Shown: positions 7,897-16,790 of the stretch, piece by piece
Position numbering within the stretch: position 1 is the stretch's first letter
How the letters are laid out: each line of letters starts with the position of its first letter
Assembly: GCA_017456845.1 (NCBI GenBank)
Contig: JAFTIP010000001.1
Location: 1 to 64,000, forward strand
Direction of reading: 5' to 3'
Length of the DNA: 64,000 nucleotides
Source of the DNA: Ruminococcus sp.
GTDB taxonomy: Bacteria; Bacillota; Clostridia; Oscillospirales; Acutalibacteraceae
The notes under the pieces: generated by a model
The model's input: the letters and a program-made list of their open reading frames with translations, nothing else
What the model was told of the DNA's origin: nothing
The model's database searches: none
Program-made: the position numbers and the translations under genes

Positions 7897-9264
7897 TTAT
7901 TTTCCTACACAGAAGTTGTGGAAAACTTTATCTACAATTTCTTCAGAAACATTTTTACCAATTAATTCATAAAGCTTAGTAAGGGCATTTTCCAAATCTA
8001 TAGTAACAGCATCAAGCGAAAATCCCATATCCATAGCTTCAATAGCCGAATTAATACTTGAGAGGGCTTCTTCAGCGGCATTACGCTGTCTTTCGCCTGC
8101 AAGAAGAACTGCAGAAGCTGAAAAGTTCTCAGTTCCCGTAACTTTGCTAACGGCAGACACAAGCTCCTCTTTTCCTGAACCCTGCTTTGCACTTATAAAC
8201 ACAATATGCTCGAACTTTGAGTTTATATATTCTATGTCAATCTTACTTTCCAAATCGCTTTTATTAATAACAGCAATTGCAGAGGTATCTTTAATTTCGT
8301 CTATAATCATCTTGTCCTCGTCATCCAGAGGAATACTTGAATCAAACACAACCAAAAGAAGCTGACTCTGCTCAATTTTTTCTTTAGCTCTGTCAACACC
8401 GATTTTTTCAACCACATTGTCGGTTTCTCTGATTCCTGCGGTGTCAGAAAGCCTTAAGATAATATCACCAAGCACGACTGTTTCTTCCACAACATCTCGG
8501 GTAGTGCCGGGAATGTCGGTAACTATGCTCTTATCAAAGCCCGAAAGTAAATTCATAAGCGTAGACTTTCCTACATTAGGCTTTCCTAAAATAGCAGTAG
8601 GCACACCCTGAGTAATTGCCTTTCCTGCATCGTAATTCTTAATAAGTTCATAAAGCTCTTTATAGCTTTCAGTTAAAGTAAATCTGAGATTTTCGTCGTT
8701 AACTTCAGGAATATCTTCCTCAGGAAAATCCGCCCATGCACTTAAATGGGCGGCAGTAAGCTCCAATTTTTCACAAAGAGCATAAATTTTCTTACTTACA
8801 GCACCCTGACGTACTTCATTTGCTGCTTTAAGAGCACTTTTGCTCTGGGCTGAAATAAGGTTCATTATACTTTCTGCCTCTGAAAGGTTCATCTTTCCGT
8901 TTAAAAAAGCTCTGCGGGTAAACTCACCTGCCTGAGCGGGCTCTGCACCTGAGCTTAATACCGCACGAAGCACAAGTTTTGTAACAAGATTTCCGCCGTG
9001 ACAACAAAGCTCAACAACATTTTCACCTGTAAAGCTTTTAGGAGCACGGAAAACTAAAGCTACACATTCATCTAAAGTTTCATTTTCAAAAACAATATTA
9101 CCATAAGCGGCTCTGTAACCCTCTAAATCAGAAAGCTTACTTCCTGAAAAAGAAACAAAAACCTTATCTGCAATTTCTATAGCTTTATTTCCGGATATTC
9201 TTATTATTCCTATTCCGCCTGCTCCCTGAGCGGTACTTATGGCGGCAATCGTGGTTTCATTCAT
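7897..9264 (-). CDS. mnmE: tRNA-modifying GTPase MnmE
   Basis: GTPase that acts with MnmG on tRNA wobble uridine. 455 residues from ATG 9264 (MNETTIAAISTAQGAGG); a GTG nine bases upstream is part of the AGGTG ribosome site and is less likely. N-terminal tetrahydrofolate-binding domain, a G domain inserted in a helical domain (GKPNVGKST near 220, DTAGIRETD near 268, NKSD near 335) and the C-terminal FCVGK with the family's essential Cys. First gene of mnmE-mnmG-rsmG, after the jag terminator. Confidence 0.95.
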   Translation of the reverse strand: MNETTIAAISTAQGAGGIGIIRISGNKAIEIADKVFVSFSGSKLSDLEGYRAAYGNIVFENETLDECVALVFRAPKSFTGENVVELCCHGGNLVTKLVLRAVLSSGAEPAQAGEFTRRAFLNGKMNLSEAESIMNLISAQSKSALKAANEVRQGAVSKKIYALCEKLELTAAHLSAWADFPEEDIPEVNDENLRFTLTESYKELYELIKNYDAGKAITQGVPTAILGKPNVGKSTLMNLLSGFDKSIVTDIPGTTRDVVEETVVLGDIILRLSDTAGIRETDNVVEKIGVDRAKEKIEQSQLLLVVFDSSIPLDDEDKMIIDEIKDTSAIAVINKSDLESKIDIEYINSKFEHIVFISAKQGSGKEELVSAVSKVTGTENFSASAVLLAGERQRNAAEEALSSINSAIEAMDMGFSLDAVTIDLENALTKLYELIGKNVSEEIVDKVFHNFCVGK

Positions 9265-9282
9265 ATTTATCACCTGAAAAAC

Positions 9283-9307
9283 AAAAGACGGCTGATAGCC
9301 GTCTTTT
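9283..9307 (-). terminator. Rho-independent terminator after jag
   Basis: AAAAGACGGC and GCCGTCTTTT form a 10-bp stem with a five-base loop. On the minus strand it is followed by GTTTTTC, ending the rpmH-to-jag unit. A weaker CGACG/CGTCG hairpin (9313-9332) lies between it and the jag stop. Confidence 0.85.
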
Positions 9308-9336
9308 AATTCGACGGGTTAAAACTCGTCGGTATT

Positions 9337-10119
9337 TTATTTATCAATTCTGCCGTAAAGACCCATACCCTCGCCCTCGTTAATAGGAGCACGGTCAGAC
9401 TTTTCAGCAGTATACTTAGGCTTCTGATTATATCTGCCTCTGCCGCCACGGTTATTACCTTTACCGCGGTACTTGTCATTTCTGGGTTTTACGTTGCCGT
9501 CAGGACCGATAACAACATGACGCTGAAGGTTTTCGCCTTCGCTCCAAGATGTTGCACCGTTTACTTTCTGAACAGCTGTATGAATTACTCTTCTCTCATA
9601 AGGATTCATAGGCTCAAGGGATGTTTTCATACCTGTTTTAACAGCCTTGAAAGCAAGCTTTCTGCCTAAAATCTCAAGTGTTTTTTCTCTCTTTTCACGG
9701 TAGTTGCCTGTGTTGATTGTAATCTTGTAATAAGAATTATCAACGTGATTTGCAACTAAACCGGTAAGATACTGTAAAGCATCAAGTGTTTCGCCGCGTC
9801 TGCCGATGATAGAGCCAACTTCCTCGCCCTCAAGGTCGATTACAGCACCCTGCTCCTCTTCGGTAACCTTAACCTCAACAGAGGTAATATCCATAGCATT
9901 AAGAACATCCTTAACAAACTGAGCTGCAGTATCAGCAGGGCCTGTTTTAATAAATGCTCTTACCTTTGCCTGCTTTTTGCCAAAAAGACCTAACACGCCT
10001 TTTTCAGCACGCTGCAAAGTCTCAAATTCAACCTCGTAGGTTTCTACGCCGAGCTGTCTGCAGGCATCTTCTAATGCCTGAACCTCGTCGTTACCTACGC
10101 CGATAGCTTCTTTAATCAT
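9337..10119 (-). CDS. jag: RNA-binding protein Jag (KhpB/EloR)
   Basis: Cytoplasmic RNA-binding regulator linked to cell elongation in Gram-positives. 260 residues: Jag-N domain (about 1-55, with VETYEVEFETLQRAEKGVLG and LFGKKQAKVR), a linker, a KH domain (about 80-155, GSIIGRRGETLDALQYL) and an R3H domain (about 160-215, LEPMNPYERRVIHTAVQ). The C-terminal 45 residues are Arg/Gly/Asn rich (GKGNNRGGRGRYN), an RGG-like extension. Adjacent to yidC as usual. Confidence 0.92.
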   Translation of the reverse strand: MIKEAIGVGNDEVQALEDACRQLGVETYEVEFETLQRAEKGVLGLFGKKQAKVRAFIKTGPADTAAQFVKDVLNAMDITSVEVKVTEEEQGAVIDLEGEEVGSIIGRRGETLDALQYLTGLVANHVDNSYYKITINTGNYREKREKTLEILGRKLAFKAVKTGMKTSLEPMNPYERRVIHTAVQKVNGATSWSEGENLQRHVVIGPDGNVKPRNDKYRGKGNNRGGRGRYNQKPKYTAEKSDRAPINEGEGMGLYGRIDK

Positions 10120-10166
10120 TTTTTCTCCTTAAAGTATATCTAAAGTATACCGCTTGTTTTCTATAT

Positions 10167-11078
10167 TTATTTTACCAAGCTTTCCTGCTGTTCAAGCAGA
10201 GCAACTCTGGCAGCTTCGCCCCTTGCAATCATCATATCGGGGCCAAAATACTTGTGTACAATAATTGACTGAACAAAACTAATTGCGGTGGAACAAATCC
10301 AATAAAAACCAACCGCCGCAGGAACAGTATATGCGATATAAGCAGAGAAAAGGGGAAGACCGTAAATCATAAGCTTCATACAACCCTGCTGAGCCTGAGC
10401 TGTGCCATTCATTTTCTGCATAACAACCTGAGAAGCTACAGAAGTTGCAAAGCACAGGAAAGGTATAATCAAATACCATGAAAAACCAAGCTGAGAGGGG
10501 CTGACTAAAAGATTTAAACCGCAAAGATTGAATGAATTACTGAATTCACTGATTTTCTCTATCATATCAGGTGAGAAACAGTTTTGTACACTTGGGAAGG
10601 CATTAAAATACATAAGTACGTCAACCTGACCTCCATACTGCTGTGAAGCAGAAAGATTCAAGCCGGGAATTGCAGTTAAAGCCTTACTTGCATTTTGAAC
10701 CATATTGGCATCAATATGCAACGTATTTGTAAGGGGATAAGCAACTGCGTAAAAAACACCTAATAACAGGAACATAGGAAGAATAGAAGAAAGACAGCCG
10801 CTATAAGGACTTACTCCTTCTTTTTCATAAAGCTTCTGGGTTTCTTCATTGAGCTTTTCACGGTTATTGCCGTATTTCTCACGAAGAGCCTGCATCTGTC
10901 CCGAAAGTCTGGCATTACTTGCCATGCTTTTCTGCTGTTTTATAGTAGAAGGGAAGAAAATAAGCTTTGTAAATATAGTAAAGATTAAAATAGCAAGGCC
11001 ATAATTATGTACCAGCCAGTATGCACCGTAAAGTACCCAGCCGAAAATACCGCCTAAAAATCCGAAAAGACCTGTCAT
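10167..11078 (-). CDS. yidC: Membrane protein insertase YidC/Oxa1/SpoIIIJ
   Basis: Inserts membrane proteins alone or with Sec. 303 residues. The core pattern NYGLAILIFTIFTKLIFFPS is followed by a cytoplasmic hairpin (about 55-90, LREKYGNNREKLNEETQKLY) and further membrane helices. No lipoprotein-type signal is seen at the N-terminus. In the hydrophilic groove the usual Arg (Bacillus ...IRLLILPL) is Lys here (FTKLIFFP), which keeps the positive charge. A long loop around 125-195 is unusual in length. Operon position between yidD and jag is standard. Confidence 0.93.
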   Translation of the reverse strand: MTGLFGFLGGIFGWVLYGAYWLVHNYGLAILIFTIFTKLIFFPSTIKQQKSMASNARLSGQMQALREKYGNNREKLNEETQKLYEKEGVSPYSGCLSSILPMFLLLGVFYAVAYPLTNTLHIDANMVQNASKALTAIPGLNLSASQQYGGQVDVLMYFNAFPSVQNCFSPDMIEKISEFSNSFNLCGLNLLVSPSQLGFSWYLIIPFLCFATSVASQVVMQKMNGTAQAQQGCMKLMIYGLPLFSAYIAYTVPAAVGFYWICSTAISFVQSIIVHKYFGPDMMIARGEAARVALLEQQESLVK

Positions 11079-11104
11079 AGGTTAACCTTCCTTAAAAAAA
11101 CTAA

Positions 11105-11326
11105 TCACTTTTTCTTTTGCGGAACAGGGTCATACCCGCCTTTAGAAAAGGGATTGCACCGCAAAAACCTCCACAACGCCATAAAAAAACCTTTGAATGC
11201 ACCAAAATTCTCAATAGCTTCAAGAGCATATTGAGAGCACGTAGGATAATATTTACACATAGGCGGTGTGTGAACCGAAATATGCGTCTGATAAAAACGA
11301 ATCATTTTAATAAAGAGCTTTTTCAT
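11105..11326 (-). CDS. yidD: Membrane protein insertion efficiency factor YidD
   Basis: Small membrane-associated helper of YidC. 73 residues with the family signature YYPTCSQYALEAIENFG and RFLRCNPFSKGGYDPVP, including its three Cys. Overlaps the rnpA stop by four bases (ATGA), so translation is coupled. Confidence 0.95.
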   Translation of the reverse strand: MKKLFIKMIRFYQTHISVHTPPMCKYYPTCSQYALEAIENFGAFKGFFMALWRFLRCNPFSKGGYDPVPQKKK

Positions 11327-11670
11327 TTATTTATAATACCGCTTTGAATAAGCTGTTTTTTCATTACCTTAAAAAGATAAGTGCTCTTAACGTAAGGGGT
11401 TTTACCTCTTGCAACAAAAATTATATCAAAGCCGGTTTTCTGAAACTCTGAGCTTTTAATAACTTCTCTGAATGCTGCTCTGATGACCCGTCTGGCACGG
11501 CTGCGCAAAACTGCCTTGCCGATTTTCTTGCCGGTGGTTATACCGATACGCAGGTTATTTTGTTTATTTTTTATGACATAGGTGACAAGCTCGGGCGAGA
11601 CAAAGCTTTTTCCATTTCTGTAAGCTCGTCTGAAAGCCCAAGCATCACATAAAGTGATTATCTCACTCAT
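11323..11670 (-). CDS. rnpA: Ribonuclease P protein component
   Basis: Protein subunit that helps the RNase P RNA trim tRNA 5' ends. 115 residues from ATG 11670 (MSEIITLCDAWAFRRAYRNG), with AAGGTGGT as ribosome site; an earlier in-frame start gives a non-homologous 12-residue extension. The RNA-contact box reads LRSRARRVIRAAFREV; the usual RNR is RSR here. Between it and rpmH lie a terminator-like hairpin and TAG repeats. Confidence 0.93.
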   Translation of the reverse strand: MSEIITLCDAWAFRRAYRNGKSFVSPELVTYVIKNKQNNLRIGITTGKKIGKAVLRSRARRVIRAAFREVIKSSEFQKTGFDIIFVARGKTPYVKSTYLFKVMKKQLIQSGIINK

Positions 11671-11698
11671 ATTAACCACCTTAGAAAAAAAAGAAATG

Positions 11699-11730
11699 CG
11701 TATCATTAAGTAGTAGTAGTGGTGGTACGC
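11699..11730. repeat. Second DnaA-trio-like TAG repeat upstream of rnpA
   Basis: AAGTAGTAGTAGTGGTGG (11708-11725), i.e. repeated CTA/CCA triplets on the minus strand, bracketed by GCGTA and TACGC. It is in the untranslated gap between rpmH and rnpA, on the other side of dnaA from the main origin. May be a second half of a bipartite origin or part of the rnpA leader. Confidence 0.45.
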
Positions 11731-11740
11731 ACCATTAAAG

Positions 11741-11781
11741 TAAAAAAACTAAAGAAAGACCACAGTTAAACGGTGGCCTTT
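11741..11781 (-). terminator. Terminator or attenuator between rpmH and rnpA
   Basis: AAAGGCCAC and GTGGTCTTT (minus strand, one mismatch) close a nine-base loop and are followed by CTTTAGTTTTTTT. It sits right after rpmH and before rnpA. This would let the abundant L34 message be cut off while only part of the transcription reaches rnpA. Confidence 0.7.
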
Positions 11782-11785
11782 CAAA

Positions 11786-11920
11786 TTAGTAAGAAAGTCT
11801 CTTTCTGCCCTTTGCTCTTCTGCGAGCAAGAACCTTACGACCGTTTTTGTCGGACATTCTCTTTCTGAAGCCGTGCTCCTTCTTTCTGTGAAGCTTTTTG
11901 GGTTGATATGTTCTCAGCAT
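11786..11920 (-). CDS. rpmH: Ribosomal protein L34
   Basis: 44 residues, [18 protein letters not shown] ... GRKRLSY, the full conserved L34 sequence of the large ribosomal subunit. Start ATG 11920 has GGAGGATTAAT upstream. Too short for many ORF filters but certain by sequence and position next to rnpA and dnaA. Confidence 0.98.
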   Translation of the reverse strand: MLRTYQPKKLHRKKEHGFRKRMSDKNGRKVLARRRAKGRKRLSY

Positions 11921-11958
11921 ATTAATCCTCCTTTCACAACATAACCTTGCAATGTAAC

Positions 11959-11987
11959 ATTATATCTAAAGTCTTTCATAAAGTCAA
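11959..11987 (-). promoter_or_regulatory. Sigma-A type promoter of rpmH operon
   Basis: Minus strand TTGACT (11987-11982), 17-base spacer, TATAAT (11964-11959), about 40 bases before the rpmH ATG. Near-consensus, as expected for a ribosomal protein gene. Confidence 0.85.
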
Positions 11988-12172
11988 CAAAAATTTTTGG
12001 CTTTAGAATAAAGGTTTTCAGGCTATACAAGATGTTGTATTTCTATTTTTTGTAAGCACAAATTATCTGTTTTTCTCTGAATTTTCTTAAAATATTTTTA
12101 CAGCATAACATACACGCGTATATATAATATATATTTATAATTGTTATATTTACATAATAATGGAAAAAACTA

Positions 12173-12201
12173 TTGATTTAACTTTAAAAATTTGCTAAAA
12201 T
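12173..12201 (+). promoter_or_regulatory. Candidate dnaA promoter
   Basis: TTGATT (12173-12178), 17 bases, TAAAAT (12196-12201). About 80 bases of leader precede the dnaA ATG, which has the strong ribosome site AAAGGAGG. AT-rich surroundings make chance matches possible. Confidence 0.55.
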
Positions 12202-12283
12202 TATAGAGTAATTTTTATTATGCCGTAGTAGGCTGATTTTGAGAAAAAAGAACTGTTAAGTATAGTAAAGGAGGACGTAAAAT

Positions 12284-13603
12284 ATGGATTCTTTTAAGGA
12301 CGCTTGGCTTATTGTAAGCGAATATTGCAGAACAAAAATTACCGATATAGCATATAAAACATGGATTGCACGAGTAAAGCCTGTAACTCTTGATTATAAC
12401 GAGGGTAAGGTTGTACTTTTAGTTCCAAACGACTTTCACCGTCAAACCTTACTTAGAAACTATATGTCTTTGCTTGACGAAGCTTTCGAGGCTGTTTTCA
12501 GCTCTACCTTTGAGCTTTGTTTTGTAACTGAAGAAGAGCAGAAAAAAGAAGAAGAAGAAACAGGTATTGAGGTAGTAAATTCAGATTACGAATACACTTT
12601 TGATAATTTCATTGTAGGTTCTTCAAATAAATTTGCACATGCGGCTTCTTTAGCTGTTGCCGCAAACCCTGCAGGTGCATACAACCCCTTGTTTTTATAC
12701 GGAAATTCAGGACTTGGTAAAACTCATCTTCTTTATGCAATCGGTAACGACATTAAAAAAGCAAGTCCCGATATGAAGATTATCTACGTTAAAGGCGACG
12801 ACTTTGCCAATGAGCTTATTGAGTCAATCAGACAAAACACAACTATGGAATTTCGCCATAAGTATAGACAAGCCGATGTACTTTTAGTGGACGACGTTCA
12901 GTTTATCGGCGGTAAGGAAGCAACTCAGGAAGAATTTTTCCACACCTTTAACACACTTTTTGAAGGTAAAAAACAGATTGTACTTACGTCTGACCGTCCT
13001 CCAAAGGATATAAACGTTCTCGAAGAAAGACTTCGCTCCCGTTTTGAGTGGGGACTTTTAGCCGACGTTCAGCCACCTGATATGGAAACAAGAATTGCTA
13101 TTATCAAGCGTAAAGCTGAGCATCTTGATTTACCAATGTCAAATGAAGTTGCTGAGTTCATTGCTCAAAAGCTTAAAAACAATATTCGCCAGCTTGAAGG
13201 TACTGTTAAAAAACTTAAGGCAAGATATATGCTTAACAACGAAAAACCTACAATTCTGATTGTTTCTGAAGTTATTTCAGATATTCTCAATAACAATGTT
13301 TCTCCTGAGCATACCATTGAGAAAATCGTTGAAGAGGTTGCACGTACCTTCGGCGTTACTCCCGATGATATTACATCTCAGAAAAGCCGTAAAGCCTCAA
13401 TCAATCACCCCAGACATATTGCTATTTATATTTCCCGTGAGCTTACAACCTACACTATGGAGCAGATAGGCGAAAAATTCGGAGGTAAGCATTACTCAAC
13501 CATCGTTTATACAGTTCAGCAGATGGAAAAGAAAATGCAGACAGACTCAAAGCTTAAAGAAACCGTTCAGGATATTATGAAAAACATCCGAGGTGACCGT
13601 TAG
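12284..13603 (+). CDS. dnaA: Chromosomal replication initiator DnaA
   Basis: AAA+ ATPase that binds DnaA boxes and opens the origin. 439 residues: domain I (1-80, AYKTWIARVKPV), a short acidic linker, domain III with Walker A GNSGLGKTH (about 144-152) and Walker B VLLVDDVQF plus GGKEATQEEFFHTFN, and domain IV with the helix-turn-helix SRELTTYTMEQIGEKFGGKH (near 390-409). The last codon and stop, CGT TAG, coincide with the first bases of an inverted-repeat element (CGTTAGCC), so the element supplies the stop codon and the C-terminal RGDR may be partly element-derived. Confidence 0.98.
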   Translation: MDSFKDAWLIVSEYCRTKITDIAYKTWIARVKPVTLDYNEGKVVLLVPNDFHRQTLLRNYMSLLDEAFEAVFSSTFELCFVTEEEQKKEEEETGIEVVNSDYEYTFDNFIVGSSNKFAHAASLAVAANPAGAYNPLFLYGNSGLGKTHLLYAIGNDIKKASPDMKIIYVKGDDFANELIESIRQNTTMEFRHKYRQADVLLVDDVQFIGGKEATQEEFFHTFNTLFEGKKQIVLTSDRPPKDINVLEERLRSRFEWGLLADVQPPDMETRIAIIKRKAEHLDLPMSNEVAEFIAQKLKNNIRQLEGTVKKLKARYMLNNEKPTILIVSEVISDILNNNVSPEHTIEKIVEEVARTFGVTPDDITSQKSRKASINHPRHIAIYISRELTTYTMEQIGEKFGGKHYSTIVYTVQQMEKKMQTDSKLKETVQDIMKNIRGDR

Positions 13604-13864
13604 CCACGGTGGGCAATTCGCCTTTTGACAGGTTAATTTAGAGATAAAGTTTAATTAACGGCGGATAGTTATATTATACAAAACTATAAACGCTCTAAAA
13701 AATAATCTCTTTAATATAAATTAATTACATCAAATTAAGATATATTATTCTCTTAAAATTATTAATGTGTGTTTTTGTTATTCTAATAAACCGACACGCC
13801 GTTTATGAAAGTTAACTTCAACCGTTAACTTTTCCAAAGGCGAATCGCCCTGTGAGTGGCTAAC
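13598..13864. repeat. Miniature inverted-repeat element, copy B, abutting dnaA stop
   Basis: Left end CGTTAGCCACGGTGGGCA then ATTCGCCTTTTGACAGGTTAA; right end AACTTTTCCAAAGGCGAATCG, then CCCTGTGAGTGGCTAAC. Inner pair ATTAACGGCGG and CGCCGTTTAT. AT-rich centre without coding frame. Same family as copies at 3839, 32136 and 53326. The dnaA stop TAG (13601-13603) lies inside its left end. Confidence 0.85.
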
Positions 13865-14105
13865 TCACATTTCCACACACATTAACATCACAGATTTCAA
13901 CATATTCTCACTGCTAAAATCTGGTAAAAAATTTATGTTAATAAATTTTGGATTATCAACATAATCGCAAGGAGACGCAAATGCAGATGAATTCTGGAAA
14001 TTTTAAAGTAATTCACAAATTCACGTCCCCTACTACTACTACTATTTTTATAATAATCAAATCAATTCAAATCTACTAATACTACTACAAGAAAGGATTT
14101 TTCAA
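13604..14105. other. oriC: dnaA-dnaN intergenic region: probable oriC
   Basis: 502 bases. After inverted-repeat copy B comes a stretch with weak DnaA-box-like sites (ATTTCCACA near 13869, TTATCAACA at 13953-13961), then TAATTCACA (14009-14017) and AAATTCACG (14017-14025) side by side, a GC patch CGTCCCC (14024-14030), five CTA triplets (14030-14044) and an AT-rich stretch. This order, box - GC patch - trio - AT tract, is the basal unwinding layout described for Bacillus subtilis oriC. A second run, CTACTAATACTACTAC, is at 14073-14088. Confidence 0.8.
14009..14065 (+). promoter_or_regulatory. Origin unwinding element (DnaA boxes, GC patch, DnaA-trio, AT tract)
   Basis: Two overlapping DnaA-box-like nonamers, TAATTCACA and AAATTCACG, lead into CGTCCCC and CTA x5, then TTTTTATAATAATC. 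On the complementary strand the triplets read 3'-GAT-5', the direction in which a DnaA filament extends on single-stranded DNA in the trio model. The exact DnaA contacts are inferred. Confidence 0.75.
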
Positions 14106-15212
14106 ATGAAATTTACTTGTATCCGCTCTGAGCTTTCAGAAGCACTTATGAACGTTCAGCGTGCAGTTTCTACAAAAGCTACTTTACCTGCTTTGGAAGG
14201 TATTCTAATAAAAGCCTACGACAACAAACTTACCTTAACAGGCTATGACCTTGAGATTGGTATTACAACTACAATAGATGCAACAATTACAGAGCAAGGC
14301 GAAATTGTAGTAGGTGCAAAGCTTTTCTCTGATATTGTAAGAAAGCTTCCTGAAGAAATTGCAAGTTTCGAAAGTGACGAACGTTACATTTTCTATATTA
14401 ATTCAGGTAATGCAGACTACCAGATTATCGGTATGTCATCTATGGAATACCCTGATATTCCTACATTTGAAAGTACAGACGAAATTTCAATTGAAGCAGG
14501 CGTACTTAAAAATATGATTCGTCAGACAATTTACGCAGTTTCTGACAACATGGCAAAGCCTATTTATACAGGTTCACTTTATGAAATTAAAGATAATGTT
14601 TTACGTGTTGTTGCTATTGACGGCTATAGAATGGCAATAAGAAAAGAAAATATTGAGGCTCAGCGTGATACTCAGTTTATTGTTCCCGGAAAGATTCAGA
14701 TGGAAATTTTAAAGCTTATTGATTCGGACGAGGAAAAAATCAATATTATCGTCGGCCAGCGTCACGTGCTCTTTAACGTAGGTACGTATTCTGTTATTTC
14801 CCGTCTTATTGAAGGTACTTTCCTTGATTATGCTACAACTATTCCTAAGGATAAAAATACAGAGGTAAGAATTAATACAAGAAAACTTATAAGTGCTGTT
14901 GAGCGTATGAGCTTACTTACAAGTGAAAGAATTCAATCTCCCGTAAAGTGCTCAATCGGCAAGGATGAAATAAAGCTTTCCTGCAAAACTTCTGTGGGCC
15001 GTGCTTCAGACTCTTTACAGGTTGGCACAGTAGGCAGTGAAGTAGAAATCGGTTTTAACAACCGCTATCTTTTAGATGCACTTAAAAACAGCGAGTGTGA
15101 CGAGGTTATGCTTATTTTAAACGGCAGCCTTACTCCCATGATTGTAAGTCCTGTTGATGGCGACAGCTTTACATTCTTAGTAGTACCTATGAGGATTAAC
15201 GATGAGAACTGA
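14106..15212 (+). CDS. dnaN: DNA polymerase III beta subunit (sliding clamp)
   Basis: Ring-shaped processivity clamp for the replicative polymerase. 368 residues, normal length, three repeated clamp folds; begins [21 protein letters not shown] and ends with the conserved TFLVVPMRI strand that forms part of the peptide-binding pocket. AAAGGA ribosome site. Overlaps the next gene by 11 bases. Confidence 0.97.
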   Translation: MKFTCIRSELSEALMNVQRAVSTKATLPALEGILIKAYDNKLTLTGYDLEIGITTTIDATITEQGEIVVGAKLFSDIVRKLPEEIASFESDERYIFYINSGNADYQIIGMSSMEYPDIPTFESTDEISIEAGVLKNMIRQTIYAVSDNMAKPIYTGSLYEIKDNVLRVVAIDGYRMAIRKENIEAQRDTQFIVPGKIQMEILKLIDSDEEKINIIVGQRHVLFNVGTYSVISRLIEGTFLDYATTIPKDKNTEVRINTRKLISAVERMSLLTSERIQSPVKCSIGKDEIKLSCKTSVGRASDSLQVGTVGSEVEIGFNNRYLLDALKNSECDEVMLILNGSLTPMIVSPVDGDSFTFLVVPMRINDEN

Positions 15213-15420
15213 GATTATTAAAATAGATACAGAATTTATCCGTCTTGATAATTTGCTGAAATTCGCAGGTGCTGTAGATACAGGCGGAGCCGCCAAGTTT
15301 TTAATTCAGGATGGCAGAGTTTTGGTAAACGATGAGGTTTGTACCATGCGCGGTAAAAAAATGCGTAAAGGTGATAAAGCTCAGATTGAGGATTTATTAA
15401 TAGAGGTGGACTCTGATTGA
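15202..15420 (+). CDS. yaaA: S4-domain RNA-binding protein YaaA/RlbA family
   Basis: 72-residue single S4 fold: [40 protein letters not shown]. Found between dnaN and recF in most Firmicutes; implicated in ribosome assembly in Bacillus. Start ATG overlaps the end of dnaN, with AGGA inside dnaN; the stop overlaps the recF start (TTGA), so dnaN-yaaA-recF are translationally coupled. Confidence 0.9.
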   Translation: MRTEIIKIDTEFIRLDNLLKFAGAVDTGGAAKFLIQDGRVLVNDEVCTMRGKKMRKGDKAQIEDLLIEVDSD

Positions 15421-16517
15421 AAGTAAACGCCCTTGAGTTTGTAAATTACAGAAATCTTACTGACAACAGAATAGAGCCTTCTGAGAAAGTAAATGTAATT
15501 TACGGTAATAATGCTCAGGGTAAAACAAATTTACTTGAAGCTGTATGGCTTTTTTCGGGAGGACATTCTTTTCGCGGTGCAAAGGAAAATGAACTTATAA
15601 AATTCGGCGAAAATAATGCTCGGCTTTATTTGGAATTTTTTGCAGGCAAAAGAGAGCAAAAGGCAGAGATACTGTATCAAAGCTCTAAAAAAGAGGTAAT
15701 AATAAATAATGTAAAGAAAAGCTCTGCGGCATATCTTTCTCAGCATTTTTCTGCTGTGGTTTTTTCGCCTGAGCATCTTACGTTAATTAAAAACGGCCCT
15801 TCCTTAAGGCGTAAGTTTATAGACGGCTCAATTTGTCAGCAGGATTTACGCTATGCAGTAAGGCTCAGTAAATATAACCAGACTCTTCAGCAGAGAAACG
15901 CCCTTTTGAAAGAAATTAATAAGCATAAAGAGCTTAAAGATACTTTAGAGATATGGGATGACGTTCTTATTGATTTAGGTGCTGATATTATTTTAAAAAG
16001 GCTGGAATTTTTAGAGAAGCTTAAAGTAAGTGCCAAAGAGCTTCATAAAGGTATTTCCTCAGGCAGTGAAGATTTGGATATTAAGTACACATCAAGTGTT
16101 TTGAAAGAAGAAAAAAACTTTAATAAATGTGAGATTGAGTGTTTGCTGAAAAAAGAATTTAAGAGAGTAAGGCGAGAGGATATTTGCCTTGGTGTTACCA
16201 ATGCAGGTCCCCACAGAGATGACCTTGAATTTTTTATTAATAATAAAAGTGCAAGGCGTTTTGGTTCTCAGGGGCAACAAAGAAGCATTGTGCTTTCTCT
16301 TAAACTTTCAGAAGCAAGGCTTATGAGCGAAGCTTTCGAAGAGCCTCCCGTGGTTCTTTTAGATGATGTTATGAGTGAGCTTGATTTAAAAAGGCAGGAT
16401 TTTTTACTTAAAAATACTGAAGAAAATCAGGTTTTTATAACCTGCTGTGAGCCTATAGAAAGCAAAAGGCTTAAAGATGCAAAGCTTTTTGAAATTAAGG
16501 AAGGAGTAATATACTGA
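15417..16517 (+). CDS. recF: DNA repair and recombination protein RecF
   Basis: SMC-like ATPase that helps load RecA at gaps. 366 residues. Walker [10 protein letters not shown] at about 30-38, ABC-type signature [10 protein letters not shown] near 280 and Walker [15 protein letters not shown] near 315. Start is TTG at 15417, overlapping the yaaA stop, with GAGGTGG upstream. Its stop TGA shares its A with the remB ATG. Confidence 0.96.
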   Translation: MKVNALEFVNYRNLTDNRIEPSEKVNVIYGNNAQGKTNLLEAVWLFSGGHSFRGAKENELIKFGENNARLYLEFFAGKREQKAEILYQSSKKEVIINNVKKSSAAYLSQHFSAVVFSPEHLTLIKNGPSLRRKFIDGSICQQDLRYAVRLSKYNQTLQQRNALLKEINKHKELKDTLEIWDDVLIDLGADIILKRLEFLEKLKVSAKELHKGISSGSEDLDIKYTSSVLKEEKNFNKCEIECLLKKEFKRVRREDICLGVTNAGPHRDDLEFFINNKSARRFGSQGQQRSIVLSLKLSEARLMSEAFEEPPVVLLDDVMSELDLKRQDFLLKNTEENQVFITCCEPIESKRLKDAKLFEIKEGVIY

Positions 16518-16780
16518 TGCTTCTTCATTTAGGACAGGATACTGTTGTAAATACCAAAGATATTGTGGCAATCTGTGACCTTGATACTTCTACAGTTTCT
16601 CACAAAACAAGGGATTTCTTAGCTAATGCCACAAAAAATGGACAGGTTGTCAACGTTTCTATGGAGCTTCCAAAGTCCTTTGTTATTGTAGAAAATGGTG
16701 GCAAAACCACCGTATATATAAGTCAGCTTTCAAGCTCAACCTTAATGAAGCGAGCTGAAAGCAATCAATACCTTTTATAG
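16517..16780 (+). CDS. remB: RemB/DUF370 family protein (YaaB)
   Basis: 87 residues, [20 protein letters not shown], matching the extracellular-matrix regulator RemB/YaaB found between recF and gyrB in Firmicutes. Related RemA proteins bind DNA; for RemB this is inference. The start overlaps the recF stop by one base (TGATG). Confidence 0.9.
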   Translation: MLLHLGQDTVVNTKDIVAICDLDTSTVSHKTRDFLANATKNGQVVNVSMELPKSFVIVENGGKTTVYISQLSSSTLMKRAESNQYLL

Positions 16781-16790
16781 GAGGGTTAAT

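Larger units (their letters stand above)
11921..12283. other. AT-rich spacer between rpmH and dnaA (divergent promoters)
   Basis: 363 bases with the rpmH promoter (minus) and the dnaA promoter (plus) plus very AT-rich sequence (ATATATAATATATATTTATA near 12119-12138). No convincing DnaA box (TTATNCACA) was found here; the main origin signals are downstream of dnaA. Confidence 0.7.
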
